Shown one piece after another: positions 20,798 through 28,400 of a DNA stretch of 44,348 nucleotides (its first letter is position 1; the number at the start of each line of letters is the position of its first letter). Both the position numbers and the translations under genes were made by a program. Origin of the DNA: Rubripirellula sp. (GTDB taxonomy: Bacteria > Planctomycetota > Planctomycetia > Pirellulales > Pirellulaceae); contig JAPKCI010000028.1 in assembly GCA_028823035.1 (NCBI GenBank), forward strand, positions 1 through 44,348. The letters run 5' to 3'. Under the pieces are notes generated by a model. It did no database searches, was not told where the DNA came from, and saw only the letters and a list, made by a program, of their open reading frames with translations.

Positions 20798-22267
20798 ATG
20801 ACAAATCAGAAGAAACGCAGTGGCACTTTTTGTGGTCGTACTCGCCGCGAGTTTTTGTGGCAAACCGGAGGTGGGTTTGGCGGCGCAGCTTTGGCGTCGA
20901 TGCTGTCAGAGGACGGATTCTTCGATGCAAAGGTAAGCGGTAATGAACAGTTGAATGCGAATCCACTGGCTGCCAAGCCGCCACATTTTGCCCCCAAAGC
21001 GAAATCGGTCATCTTCCTGTTCATGTATGGCGGTCCGAGTCATATCGATACCTTTGATCACAAACCTGCCATGACGGGCATGGAGGGAAAAACGGTTGAT
21101 GTAAAGACCTTTGGTCGGGGTGGACATCGAACCGGTGGCCGGATTGTTGAGCCGCGGTGGGATTTTAAGGAGTACGGCGAATCAGGGAAAATGGTCAGCT
21201 CATTGTTTCCGAATGTCGCCAAGCATGTTGATGACATCGCATTTTTGCATTCGATGACTGCCGATTCACCGATTCATGGTTCCGCCATGTTGATGATGAA
21301 CAGTGGTAAAGTCCTGTCGGGGAATCCGGCACTCGGATCGTGGGTCAATTACGGGCTGGGCAGTGTGAACGAGAATCTGCCGGGATTCGTTGTCATGCTG
21401 GATCCATCAGGAGGGCCGATCAGCGGTGCCAAGAACTGGAGCAGCGGGTACATGCCGGCTACCTATCAGGGCACTGTCTTCCGTAGCGAAGGTGCACCGA
21501 TACTGGACTTGGCACGTCCAAAGGACTTGAGCAGTGATGTGCAGCGTCGACTGCTGGACTCGATTCAGGAGTCGAATGCGGAGCATCTGGCTGCCCGGCA
21601 GGGCAACAGTGACCTTGCTTCTCGAATTGCCAGTTATGAATTAGCCTACAAGATGCAAACCACGGCACCCGAGGCAGTCGATCTTGCTACTGAGGATGCT
21701 GCGACGCTTGAAATGTATGGCATCAACAACGACCGCACACGTGACTTTGGTACTCGTTGTTTGATGGCGAGACGCTTGGTTCAGCGTGGCGTGCGTTTTA
21801 TCCAACTTTATAGCGGTGGTTCACACAACGATGCCAACTGGGATGCACATGGTGATCTGGAAGTCAACCACAACAAACATGCAGGCAACACGGATTTGCC
21901 CATTGCTGCCCTGCTGGCTGATTTGAAACAGCGGGGAATGTTGGACGAGACCCTTGTTGTTTGGGGAGGCGAGTTCGGTCGACAGCCCACGGCTGAATAC
22001 GCCAAAGGATCCGGGCGAGACCACAACTCTTACGGATTTACCATGTGGATGGCGGGTGGTGGAATCAAAGGTGGCATGAGTTTCGGTACCACTGATGAAC
22101 TGGGTTCCAGAGCCGTCGAAAACCCTCTTCACGTCAAGAATTTGCATGCGACTGTGCTACAGCAGTTGGGACTCGATCCAAATCGCCTGTCCTACTTCTA
22201 CAGTGGTTTGGACCAGAAACTGGTCGGGGTTGAAAAAGTCGAGCCGATTCACGAGATCATTGCCTGA
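20798..22267 (+). CDS. DUF1501 protein, Tat-exported
   Basis: A 489-residue protein of the DUF1501 family, which has an alkaline-phosphatase/sulfatase-like fold. The N-terminus has a twin-arginine signal (TRREFLWQTGGGFGGAAL, about residues 15-32), so export folded to the periplasm is expected. Family motifs include VIFLFMYGGPSHIDTFDHKP, DIAFLHSMTADSPIHG, GSWVNYGLGS, TLVVWGGEFGRQPTAEYAKG, GRDHNSYGFTMWMAGGGIKGG and a C-terminal LHATVLQQLGLD. The catalytic role is not established. It follows the PSD1 gene by 105 bases, the standard planctomycete pairing. AAGAGAAAG before the ATG is a weak ribosome site. Its C-terminus resembles the decayed DUF1501 remnant just downstream. Confidence 0.93.
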   Translation: MTNQKKRSGTFCGRTRREFLWQTGGGFGGAALASMLSEDGFFDAKVSGNEQLNANPLAAKPPHFAPKAKSVIFLFMYGGPSHIDTFDHKPAMTGMEGKTVDVKTFGRGGHRTGGRIVEPRWDFKEYGESGKMVSSLFPNVAKHVDDIAFLHSMTADSPIHGSAMLMMNSGKVLSGNPALGSWVNYGLGSVNENLPGFVVMLDPSGGPISGAKNWSSGYMPATYQGTVFRSEGAPILDLARPKDLSSDVQRRLLDSIQESNAEHLAARQGNSDLASRIASYELAYKMQTTAPEAVDLATEDAATLEMYGINNDRTRDFGTRCLMARRLVQRGVRFIQLYSGGSHNDANWDAHGDLEVNHNKHAGNTDLPIAALLADLKQRGMLDETLVVWGGEFGRQPTAEYAKGSGRDHNSYGFTMWMAGGGIKGGMSFGTTDELGSRAVENPLHVKNLHATVLQQLGLDPNRLSYFYSGLDQKLVGVEKVEPIHEIIA

Positions 22268-22397
22268 TTGGCTGCTTTCGAGATTCTGCCACAAGTTGTC
22301 GAGGATCTCCTGATCGACCTCGAACAGCGTCAGCCTGACGATGCCGCCGCCGCCGTAGTCGAAGTGCTTGATCCAATCGGCGGTCCAGCGTTCGCGC

Positions 22398-22590
22398 TCA
22401 TACTGCACGTGCCGCGAGCCCGTCGAGATTCGGCGATTTCGCAATCGGATCGCCGCAGCAACCAAGACGATTGTTCAAGTCATCGAAGACCACGAAGAGG
22501 ACAGTTGGCTTCTTCGTTCCGGAGTCGTCGGCATGCACTGCGGCAGCGGAGCGAGCAACAGGGCGGTTAAAATGAATGCAGACTCCTTCA
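22398..22590 (-). pseudogene. Truncated sulfatase remnant (N-terminal part)
   Basis: On the minus strand the sequence KKPTVLFVVFDDLNNRLGCC followed by GDPIAKSPNLDGLAARAV is an unmistakable sulfatase N-terminus, with the paired metal-binding aspartates in FDDLN. The signal-peptide-like stretch ILTALLLAPL is readable just before it but in a different frame, so a frameshift separates them. The frame ends at a stop codon (22398-22400) right after LAARAV, before the catalytic CxPxR/CxAxR motif could appear. What remains is about 70 residues of a family of more than 450, so it is non-functional. Confidence 0.8.
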
Positions 22591-22836
22591 CGCGAGCACT
22601 TCCCTGACGACATGCCCCTCGACATCAGTGAGTCGATAATCGCGGCCCGCGTGGCGGTAGGTCAGCTTTTCGTGATCGAAGCCCATGAGGTGCAGGATTG
22701 TGGCGTGGAAGTCGTGAACGTGGACGGGCTTGTCCTCGGCGCGGAGACCGATGTCGTCGGTGGCTCCGTGAACGATACCCGGCTTCACGCCGGCACCGGC
22801 CAGCCAGGAACTAAATGCCCCAGCCACGGGAGTTTA
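22588..22836 (-). pseudogene. DUF1501 remnant (C-terminal part)
   Basis: On the minus strand about 80 residues match the DUF1501 C-terminus: [19 protein letters not shown], then [20 protein letters not shown] and a terminal [20 protein letters not shown]. The intact neighbour on the other strand shows the same pattern (MAGGGIKGG, TTDELG, LHATVLQQLGLD). It has no N-terminal two thirds, no proper start, and follows in the same frame directly after the stop codon of the DUF1552 remnant, so a deletion has joined the two genes. The sulfatase remnant follows downstream. Confidence 0.85.
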
Positions 22837-23063
22837 CGCCAGTACCTCTGACACTGTGCTGTTGCTGTCGGCAAAATTCTCGAGCGGCACGTCCATCTTC
22901 TGAGCCATCGTCAGCAATAGATTGCTGAGGTGAGCCTTGCTGTTGACGGTGCTGTCATAGATGCCGGATGTTTGTCATGCCCCTTGAAATTCTTGGTGAA
23001 GTTAAAATCGATATGCTGGCCACGCTGGAACCCGAGTTTCGTGCCACCCGCCAAATTTAACGC
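22834..23063 (-). pseudogene. DUF1552 remnant (C-terminal part, frameshifted)
   Basis: Minus-strand translation gives NLAGGTKLGFQRGQHIDFNF, typical of the DUF1552 C-terminal region, in one frame. The matching end HLSNLLLTMAQKMDVPLENF then ADSNSTVSEVLA appears in a second frame, with a TAA stop at 22834-22836. The frame change is near 22985-22995. Only about 75 residues of a protein usually over 400 long remain. DUF1552 genes normally pair with DUF1592 cytochrome genes in planctomycetes, and no such partner is left here. Confidence 0.75.
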
Positions 23064-23711
23064 TAAAAAATTCCAGAATGCCGGAGGTGAGTTCTTGCGG
23101 AGAACGCTATTGGCTTACTTCTAACAAGTGAAAGTACAAGCGTTCTGTTTATTCAGAGCAGTTGATCTCTACCTCAAGGCAATCATTGACATAGGCATTG
23201 ACATAGGTTGCTGCATCTATCGACCGTCTGTTGAATCGAACTCAGGACCACCCATCCATCGAATCTTCTCTACGAAACAAAAGTGTAGCCAGTTTGAAGC
23301 AGCCACGTTTCGCATGGTGCATCAGGTATGGCCACCGATGCGAGTTGGATTCAGCGCAAACTCGCGGCATTCTTTTGCAGATGCCTCATCGAATCAGGAT
23401 TGGTCGCGATGCGGTCCAGTTCGGATGAGCAATCAGGCACTGATCATGCGGAGACATAAACCAAATCATTCATTGCTCAAAGTACAATGGTAAAACCCCT
23501 GGCCACAAAACAACTTGTGATCGAGGGTTTGATTCGGATAGCCGCCGAAAAGCTCCCGTGGCGGACTCGAACCAGGCTCACGTCAGGCAAGATAGTGGAC
23601 AGTGAAACTTTGTTGGTGCTTTTCTCGCGGTCACTTGCGGCATTCTGTCCGAATTCGCGCAAGCTGATTGAACTTTTCAAGATTGGCTTTTGATTTCGGA
23701 AAACGCACGAT
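23064..23711. other. Unassigned region between the pseudogenes and the tRNA-Ala terminator
   Basis: About 650 bases. Overlapping ORFs exist (23128-23493 and 23487-23693 on the plus strand) but neither has recognisable motifs or a convincing ribosome site. The second, 68 residues starting MVKPLATKQLVIEGLIRIAA, has a more protein-like composition than the first and could be a small gene or a gene fragment. A 12-bp duplication is at 23184-23207. Given the remnants next to it, this is probably decayed DNA. Confidence 0.5.
23184..23207. repeat. 12-bp tandem duplication
   Basis: Two exact copies of CATTGACATAGG (23184-23195, 23196-23207) in the gene-poor region beside the pseudogenes. Confidence 0.9.
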
Positions 23712-23745
23712 AAAAGCCGCTGATCAAACTTGATCAGCGGCTTTT
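23712..23745 (-). terminator. Strong hairpin terminator downstream of tRNA-Ala
   Basis: A perfect 16-base inverted repeat, AAAAGCCGCTGATCAA (23712-23727) and its complement (23730-23745), with T runs on both sides. It sits 11 bases past the tRNA 3' end and can act in both directions. The T run is four bases on the minus strand and five on the plus strand. Confidence 0.9.
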
Positions 23746-23756
23746 TGTTTTGAAAG

Positions 23757-23829
23757 TGGAGGATAACGGACTTGAACCGATGACCTACGCGCTGCCAGCG
23801 CGTCGCTCTCCCAACTGAGCTAATCCCCC
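23757..23829 (-). tRNA. tRNA-Ala (anticodon GGC)
   Basis: A 73-base cloverleaf on the minus strand. Acceptor arms GGGGGAT and ATCCTCC contain the G3-U70 wobble pair that marks alanine tRNAs; D arm GCTC/GAGC; anticodon stem ACGCG/CGCGT around loop CTGGCAG, giving anticodon GGC; variable loop AGGTC; T loop TTCAAGT; discriminator A. The T stem ATCGG/CCGTT has one T-T mismatch. CCA is not encoded, so it must be added by the CCA-adding enzyme. A strong terminator follows. Confidence 0.93.
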
Positions 23830-23969
23830 GAAAGGTGAACCTGATACTTTATACGACGAAAGCATTTCGTGGAAGGTTCGTCCAGTCGAATTTTCAAGAA
23901 CGTAGCAGGTTGATTTCCACTGAGTCAAGTACCGCCTTCATGAACAGTCATCTGTCGCGAATTGGAAAA

Positions 23970-25979
23970 CTAACTGCCAGACTCGCGATCCACCTGTTCC
24001 AACACGTCCGAAAACGGCACTCGATCGCAGATGCCGAAACTGGGGTGCCGCGAGAGACGGGCGCGGGTAAAACCGGGTGACGTGAGTCCGCAGAGGAATC
24101 GTGCCTGATCCCGAGGATGGACAAAGCGATCGGGGTACTCAGCTGATAAATCCTGCAGCACCTTCAGTGCAGATGAGCCAATGGAACGAAATCCTGTGTC
24201 AGGGATTTCCCAAGGTCCCTCGCCACGGCATGCGGTACATTCTCCGCACGGTTGGGTCGATTCACCAAAATGCTTTGACAGCGTTTGCGACAGGCATGAG
24301 GTTGCTTTGGCGAGTTGAAAGACCTCAGCCAATCGCTCGACTTCACTCTTTTCACGAGCCGCCAAGCGTTCATGCAATTCATCGGCTAATGTTTTGGCCT
24401 GATCGATGGCTTTCAGTTTTCGATACCCGTGCACGAGGTCCGATACCTGAACTTCAATCCATCCTTGTTCGCTCATGTGATCGATTGCCCTTACAATTCG
24501 ACTTCGGTCGACGTCGAGTTTTTTTGCGGCAAGTACCGTGTTGATGGTGAACCAGGTTCGACCTTTGGTAAGTGACGAAAGCACCCCGATGTAGAATTCG
24601 CGTTGTTCTCCCACGAAGTGATCGAGGATTTTTCGCGACGTGACCAATGGCTTGATCTTGTACATGTCGTAGCGAGGTGAAGTTGCCTTGAGATAGCCAT
24701 CCAATTCCAGATAGGTCAACAGGGTTCGGACAACCAGAATCCGAATATCGGTTTCGTAGGAAAGCTTGTGATGCGAAATGTGAAAGTGATCATGCTGGTC
24801 CTTGATCAAGTCGATTAGCCTGCCGATTCCATGCCTTGAGGGTGTGTCACCATAAGCGAAGTTCTCAAGGACTGTTCGGTCTTCTGGTGATAGCAGAATC
24901 TCGCAGATGGCTTGTTGATCATCCCGACCGGCGCGGCCGATTTCCTGAGCGTAGGATTCCAGTGATTTTGCCGGGTTGTAGTGGTACACATATCGGATGT
25001 TGGACTTGTCGATGCCCATCCCAAAGGCAATGGTGGCGACGACAATACCATCGGACGAGGCAATGAAATCCTGCTGGATTTGTTCGCGTTGTTCCGGTTT
25101 CATTCCTGCATGATAGGCCGTGGCGTTGAGCCCATCCTCGGTCAATTGCTCTGCAATCGCTTCTGCTGTTCGTTGCAGTGTGACGTAGATCAGAGTCGAT
25201 CCGCGTGGTCGTTCACGAAGACGCGACAGCAGTGTTGGGTATTGGTTGTCTGAATTGACAATGGTGCTCCTGAGGTGCAGATTGGATCGGAAAAAACTTG
25301 TTCGGATTGCATCGTCTTCGGCAATTCCAAAGGCGTTGCGAATATCATTCAGAACCGCAGGGGTGGCAGTCGCAGTTAAGGCCAGAATTCGTTCAGCTGA
25401 TAGCTTTGTGGCGAGCTCTGCGAGTTTCAAATAGTCGGGTCGGAAATTGTGTCCCCATTGACTGATGCAATGAGCTTCATCCACCGCAAACAGCGAGACA
25501 TGGAGCGATTCAACCGTTGCCAAAAATCGCTCGTTGAAGAAACGTTCAGGCGCGACATAGAGCAACTTGATCCGGCCCTCGCGGATGCTTGCCATCGCTG
25601 CACCGAATTCTCGGGCGGGCATCGATGAATCAAGGCGGACGGCATCAATGCCGCATGACGCCAACGCGTCACACTGGTCCTTCATCAACGCGATCAGTGG
25701 TGAAACCACTACCGTGGTGCCGCTGAATAACTGGCTGGGTAATTGATAGCAGAGACTTTTTCCTCCGCCTGTTGGAAAGACTGCAGCTACGTTTTTACCA
25801 ACCAGCAACCGGTCGATCACTGCTGACTGACCTGCTCGGAAATCTGTTAAGCCGAAACGCTGCTGTAGAACTTCCCGCGGATTTTCGGCCCGCTGATCAG
25901 GTTCGTTCCCTGACTGAATGCTCGGTGCGTCCTGTGCAGATTCCATTTCACCTTCCATCTCTGAGGCTCCTGCTTTCAT
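23970..25979 (-). CDS. recQ: RecQ-family ATP-dependent DNA helicase
   Basis: A 3'-to-5' DNA helicase of recombination and repair, with superfamily 2 motifs: Q/0 motif FGLTDFRAGQ, Walker A FPTGGGKS, VVSPLIALMKDQ, DEAH in VDEAHCISQWGHNFRPDY, TATATP, then ATIAFGMGIDKSNIRYVYHY and QEIGRAGRD. A zinc-type CGECTAC element lies near the C-terminus, where the RQC domain is expected; no HRDC domain is recognisable. From the ATG at 25979 the protein has 669 residues. The frame also starts at a GTG (26000) and at a second ATG (25958). Both ATGs have AGGAG 8 bases upstream, because a 21-bp duplication copied the initiation site. The symbol is by family. Confidence 0.93.
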   Translation of the reverse strand: MKAGASEMEGEMESAQDAPSIQSGNEPDQRAENPREVLQQRFGLTDFRAGQSAVIDRLLVGKNVAAVFPTGGGKSLCYQLPSQLFSGTTVVVSPLIALMKDQCDALASCGIDAVRLDSSMPAREFGAAMASIREGRIKLLYVAPERFFNERFLATVESLHVSLFAVDEAHCISQWGHNFRPDYLKLAELATKLSAERILALTATATPAVLNDIRNAFGIAEDDAIRTSFFRSNLHLRSTIVNSDNQYPTLLSRLRERPRGSTLIYVTLQRTAEAIAEQLTEDGLNATAYHAGMKPEQREQIQQDFIASSDGIVVATIAFGMGIDKSNIRYVYHYNPAKSLESYAQEIGRAGRDDQQAICEILLSPEDRTVLENFAYGDTPSRHGIGRLIDLIKDQHDHFHISHHKLSYETDIRILVVRTLLTYLELDGYLKATSPRYDMYKIKPLVTSRKILDHFVGEQREFYIGVLSSLTKGRTWFTINTVLAAKKLDVDRSRIVRAIDHMSEQGWIEVQVSDLVHGYRKLKAIDQAKTLADELHERLAAREKSEVERLAEVFQLAKATSCLSQTLSKHFGESTQPCGECTACRGEGPWEIPDTGFRSIGSSALKVLQDLSAEYPDRFVHPRDQARFLCGLTSPGFTRARLSRHPSFGICDRVPFSDVLEQVDRESGS

Positions 25980-25998
25980 CTCTGGGGCTCCTGCTTTC
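25957..25998 (-). repeat. 21-bp duplication carrying the recQ ribosome site and start codon
   Basis: Two adjacent 21-bp units (25957-25977 and 25978-25998) differ at one base. On the minus strand each reads AAAGCAGGAG, then eight bases, then into ATG. Shine-Dalgarno AGGAG is at 25988-25992 for the ATG at 25979, and at 25967-25971 for the ATG at 25958. Both starts are in frame with recQ. Confidence 0.92.
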
Positions 25999-26093
25999 AC
26001 ATCGAATCGATTTCAGCCTTGCCGCGATCCCCGGAAGTGTACAGGCGTATAGGATCGCGTCAAGGTCCAAAAATCCGGTTGGCTGGATTGTTG

Positions 26094-27101
26094 CTAGCCT
26101 GTGAACTGCTTGATGCCCAACATCCGATCGAGAGAGTCGGCAGTTTGGTAGACGAGGGCTTCCGGAAAATGCTGGTAGGGGTGGAAGTATTCAAACGTGA
26201 GGTAACCGTCGTATCCGACTTGGTTGAAGGCTTCCAGCACAGCTGGCCAGTTGGTGGTTCCATCCAGTAGGGGCCGAAAGGCTTCCAGCGAGTGATCGGT
26301 TCCTTTCTTTGTGAATTCTTTCAGGTGAACGTTCTTGATTCGTTTCCCAAGAATTGGAATCCAGTGTTCCGGAAACTGATACTCCATGATGTTACCTGTA
26401 TCAAAGTGCACCTGAACGTAAGGGCTTGAGAAGCTGTCGACAAAATCCACCATTTCCATGGGTGACATCAGAAAGCCATTGAAGAAAATGTTCTCAATGT
26501 TCAGGTGAACGTTGAGTTTTTCGGCGGTCGGCAGTAGCTTGCCGATCGCTTTCCTGGCCCTTCGGTCGCAGACATCGTTCGGCGTGGGGTCATGATCTTC
26601 TCGCCATGGCATGTGCACAGCACCGGGCACGACAAGCAGGTTTTCAGTACCAAGATCGTGGGCTGCTTGGGTCATCTTCCCTGCCAGTTCCATTCCTCGG
26701 GCACGTTCCGTGGGATCATTGCTGGTCAATGGATAGGGCCAAAACAGGAAAGAGCAGAGACCGCTGATCTGGATTCCGATTTCATCTGCCATCTTGCGGA
26801 TCTGAGTGAACTCAGGCGTGCCCGATTTGGGAGACAGTTCACTTTCGAGATCATAGTTCAACTCGATCCCATCAAACCCCGCATCCTTGGCCAGTTGCAG
26901 GCACTGTCGAAGCGTCATTTTTTCAGGGTACGGGAACGCCCACAGGTTGATGGACTTTTTCATGTCATACTTGCGACGTGGTGGATTGGCGTCAGCTGCA
27001 GAACTGGTGGCAGTTGTCCCTGTCGCCGCCAATGCTGCGCTGCCAAAGGCCGCGTAAGTCAGCAGTTGTCTTCTTCCAAGTGCCGTTTCGGGTTTTGTCA
27101 T
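26094..27101 (-). CDS. Tat-exported sugar-phosphate isomerase/epimerase-like protein
   Basis: A TIM-barrel protein of the xylose-isomerase-like/hydroxypyruvate-isomerase group. From the ATG at 27101 (335 residues) it begins with a Tat-type signal, GRRQLLTYAAFGSAALAATG. The frame extends upstream to 27191, but that part has no signal character. Metal-site residues are seen in HLNIENIFFNGF (Glu), VHFDTGNIMEY (His, Asp), NVHLKEF (His) and YLTFEYFHPY (Glu). Secreted members are common in planctomycetes; their substrates are unknown. It lies between the ThiF-like gene and recQ on the same strand, about 90-140 bases from each. Confidence 0.83.
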   Translation of the reverse strand: MTKPETALGRRQLLTYAAFGSAALAATGTTATSSAADANPPRRKYDMKKSINLWAFPYPEKMTLRQCLQLAKDAGFDGIELNYDLESELSPKSGTPEFTQIRKMADEIGIQISGLCSFLFWPYPLTSNDPTERARGMELAGKMTQAAHDLGTENLLVVPGAVHMPWREDHDPTPNDVCDRRARKAIGKLLPTAEKLNVHLNIENIFFNGFLMSPMEMVDFVDSFSSPYVQVHFDTGNIMEYQFPEHWIPILGKRIKNVHLKEFTKKGTDHSLEAFRPLLDGTTNWPAVLEAFNQVGYDGYLTFEYFHPYQHFPEALVYQTADSLDRMLGIKQFTG

Positions 27102-27238
27102 GGCCGTTTCTTTTTGGCGGGAGGATAAAGGAAGGGAATAGCATTGTCCGTGCTTCAACAGCATCCGACCTTGCCAAGGCGGAAGAACCATGCCCTGGAT
27201 CTCACACTATCTTATCCGCGGTGTGCGAAGGATGCCCA

Positions 27239-28288
27239 TCATCCTCCGACAAATCGATCGCAAAGGGTTCTAGCAACACTGATTTCTGAGGTGCCGGTGA
27301 CCACGATTCGTCCATCCCGAAACAGCGTCAAACTGTGAGTCTCATCGGGAAAGAGCCGCACAAAGAATGGATTGGCTTGGACGCGTCCAGTGCTTTTCCA
27401 TCGCTCAGCCATTCGTCTCAAGTCAATTGTGTGATCGGGATTTCCTGCGATCTGAACGGCATCTCTACCACACAGGGTAGCCGCAGCCTCGGATTGAACT
27501 GCTCGATCACCCTCTAAAAACTGATAGTCAGCTTTACCGCAGGCAGTGCAGGAATCACTGAGTGACGGTGCAATTTTCAATTCTCGGAATCGATTGCTCC
27601 ACAAGTCGATTGATAGCAGTGAACTGCGCACGTCCTGCCGATTCCCTGACAACCATTTGATCGCTTCTGTGGCTTGCAGGCTGGCAACGGTATGGGTTGC
27701 TGATCCGACGACGCCCGCGGTATCGCAAGTATCGACGGCTGATGCAGGTGGAGGTTCTGGAACCAGGCAACGAAAACAGGGTCGGCCGGTACCGGTAAAC
27801 AGCCGGACCTGTCCGACGGCTCCCACACATCCAGCATGCACCCATGCTGTCCCTGTCTTGAGCGACCAGTCATTCAACAGAAAACGAATCAGAAAATTGT
27901 CAGCGGCGTCGATTACCAAGTCGACGTCTTTGAGAATTGTACTGATGTTTCCGGAGGACACATCAGCTACAACGGGTTGCAGTTCGATCGTGCTGTTGAT
28001 GGCGTGGAGTCGTTCGCAAGCGGCATCGGCTTTTGATCGGCCGTCGATGGCATCCTGTTCGAAATACAGGGACTGCCGCTGCAAATTCGTCCATTCCACG
28101 ACATCCCGGTCGACGACCACCAGTTGACCCACTCCGGCACGAGCGAGAATTTCCGCGGCAACTGTCCCCAACGCGCCGCAGCCTAGTACAGCGACCCGGG
28201 ACTTGGTAATGCTGTCGTGGCCAGAGGGTCCGATCGGTGCAAATTGAATCTGCCTTGCGTATCGATTAGCCGGAGTATCGTTGCTCAT
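27239..28288 (-). CDS. E1-like adenylyltransferase, ThiF/MoeB/HesA family
   Basis: Activates the C-terminus of a ubiquitin-like sulfur carrier (ThiS or MoaD type) by adenylation. In 349 residues: nucleotide-binding VLGCGALGTVAAEILARAGV (35-54), acidic Asp60 in VVVDRDVVEWTNLQRQ, Asp130 in DAADNFLIRFLLND, zinc ligands C171-x-x-C174 and C247-x-x-C250, and a candidate catalytic Cys188 in DTCDTAGVVG. A C-terminal stretch of about 90 residues resembles a small ThiS/MoaD-like or rhodanese-edge domain, but no catalytic cysteine loop of a rhodanese is seen. Thiamine versus molybdopterin synthesis cannot be decided, as no thiS, moaD or moaE is adjacent. It is divergent from epmA across 112 bases. Confidence 0.88.
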   Translation of the reverse strand: MSNDTPANRYARQIQFAPIGPSGHDSITKSRVAVLGCGALGTVAAEILARAGVGQLVVVDRDVVEWTNLQRQSLYFEQDAIDGRSKADAACERLHAINSTIELQPVVADVSSGNISTILKDVDLVIDAADNFLIRFLLNDWSLKTGTAWVHAGCVGAVGQVRLFTGTGRPCFRCLVPEPPPASAVDTCDTAGVVGSATHTVASLQATEAIKWLSGNRQDVRSSLLSIDLWSNRFRELKIAPSLSDSCTACGKADYQFLEGDRAVQSEAAATLCGRDAVQIAGNPDHTIDLRRMAERWKSTGRVQANPFFVRLFPDETHSLTLFRDGRIVVTGTSEISVARTLCDRFVGG

Positions 28289-28400
28289 GAAGACGATCGT
28301 CGTTCAAATGCTGGATGAGTAAGTGATTTTCCTGAATGCGATCTTGCCTGCTCGCAGTCCCCAACGCAAGCCACGAACCCCTTAGCCGCCCTGTTCGCCG

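Noticed and set aside
18230-22267. A complete polysaccharide utilisation cluster around the PSD1-DUF1501 pair
   Set aside because: The intact sulfatase and DUF1080 genes are 12-22 kb away among unrelated genes, and no transporter or glycoside hydrolase is adjacent; only the two-gene pair is supported.
22930-23124. 64-residue plus-strand ORF
   Set aside because: The opposite strand reads as a DUF1552 remnant here, so this frame is its shadow.
23128-23493. 121-residue plus-strand ORF in the gene-poor region
   Set aside because: Composition is mixed and Cys/Ser/Arg-rich, other frames are equally open, and there is no motif or ribosome site; treated as chance.
23559-23590. Minus-strand GGTTCGAGTCCGCCA, which resembles a tRNA or tmRNA 3' T arm
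   Set aside because: The bases that should form the T stem do not pair, and no acceptor, D or anticodon arms could be built around it. It was not called as a tRNA, tmRNA or attachment site.
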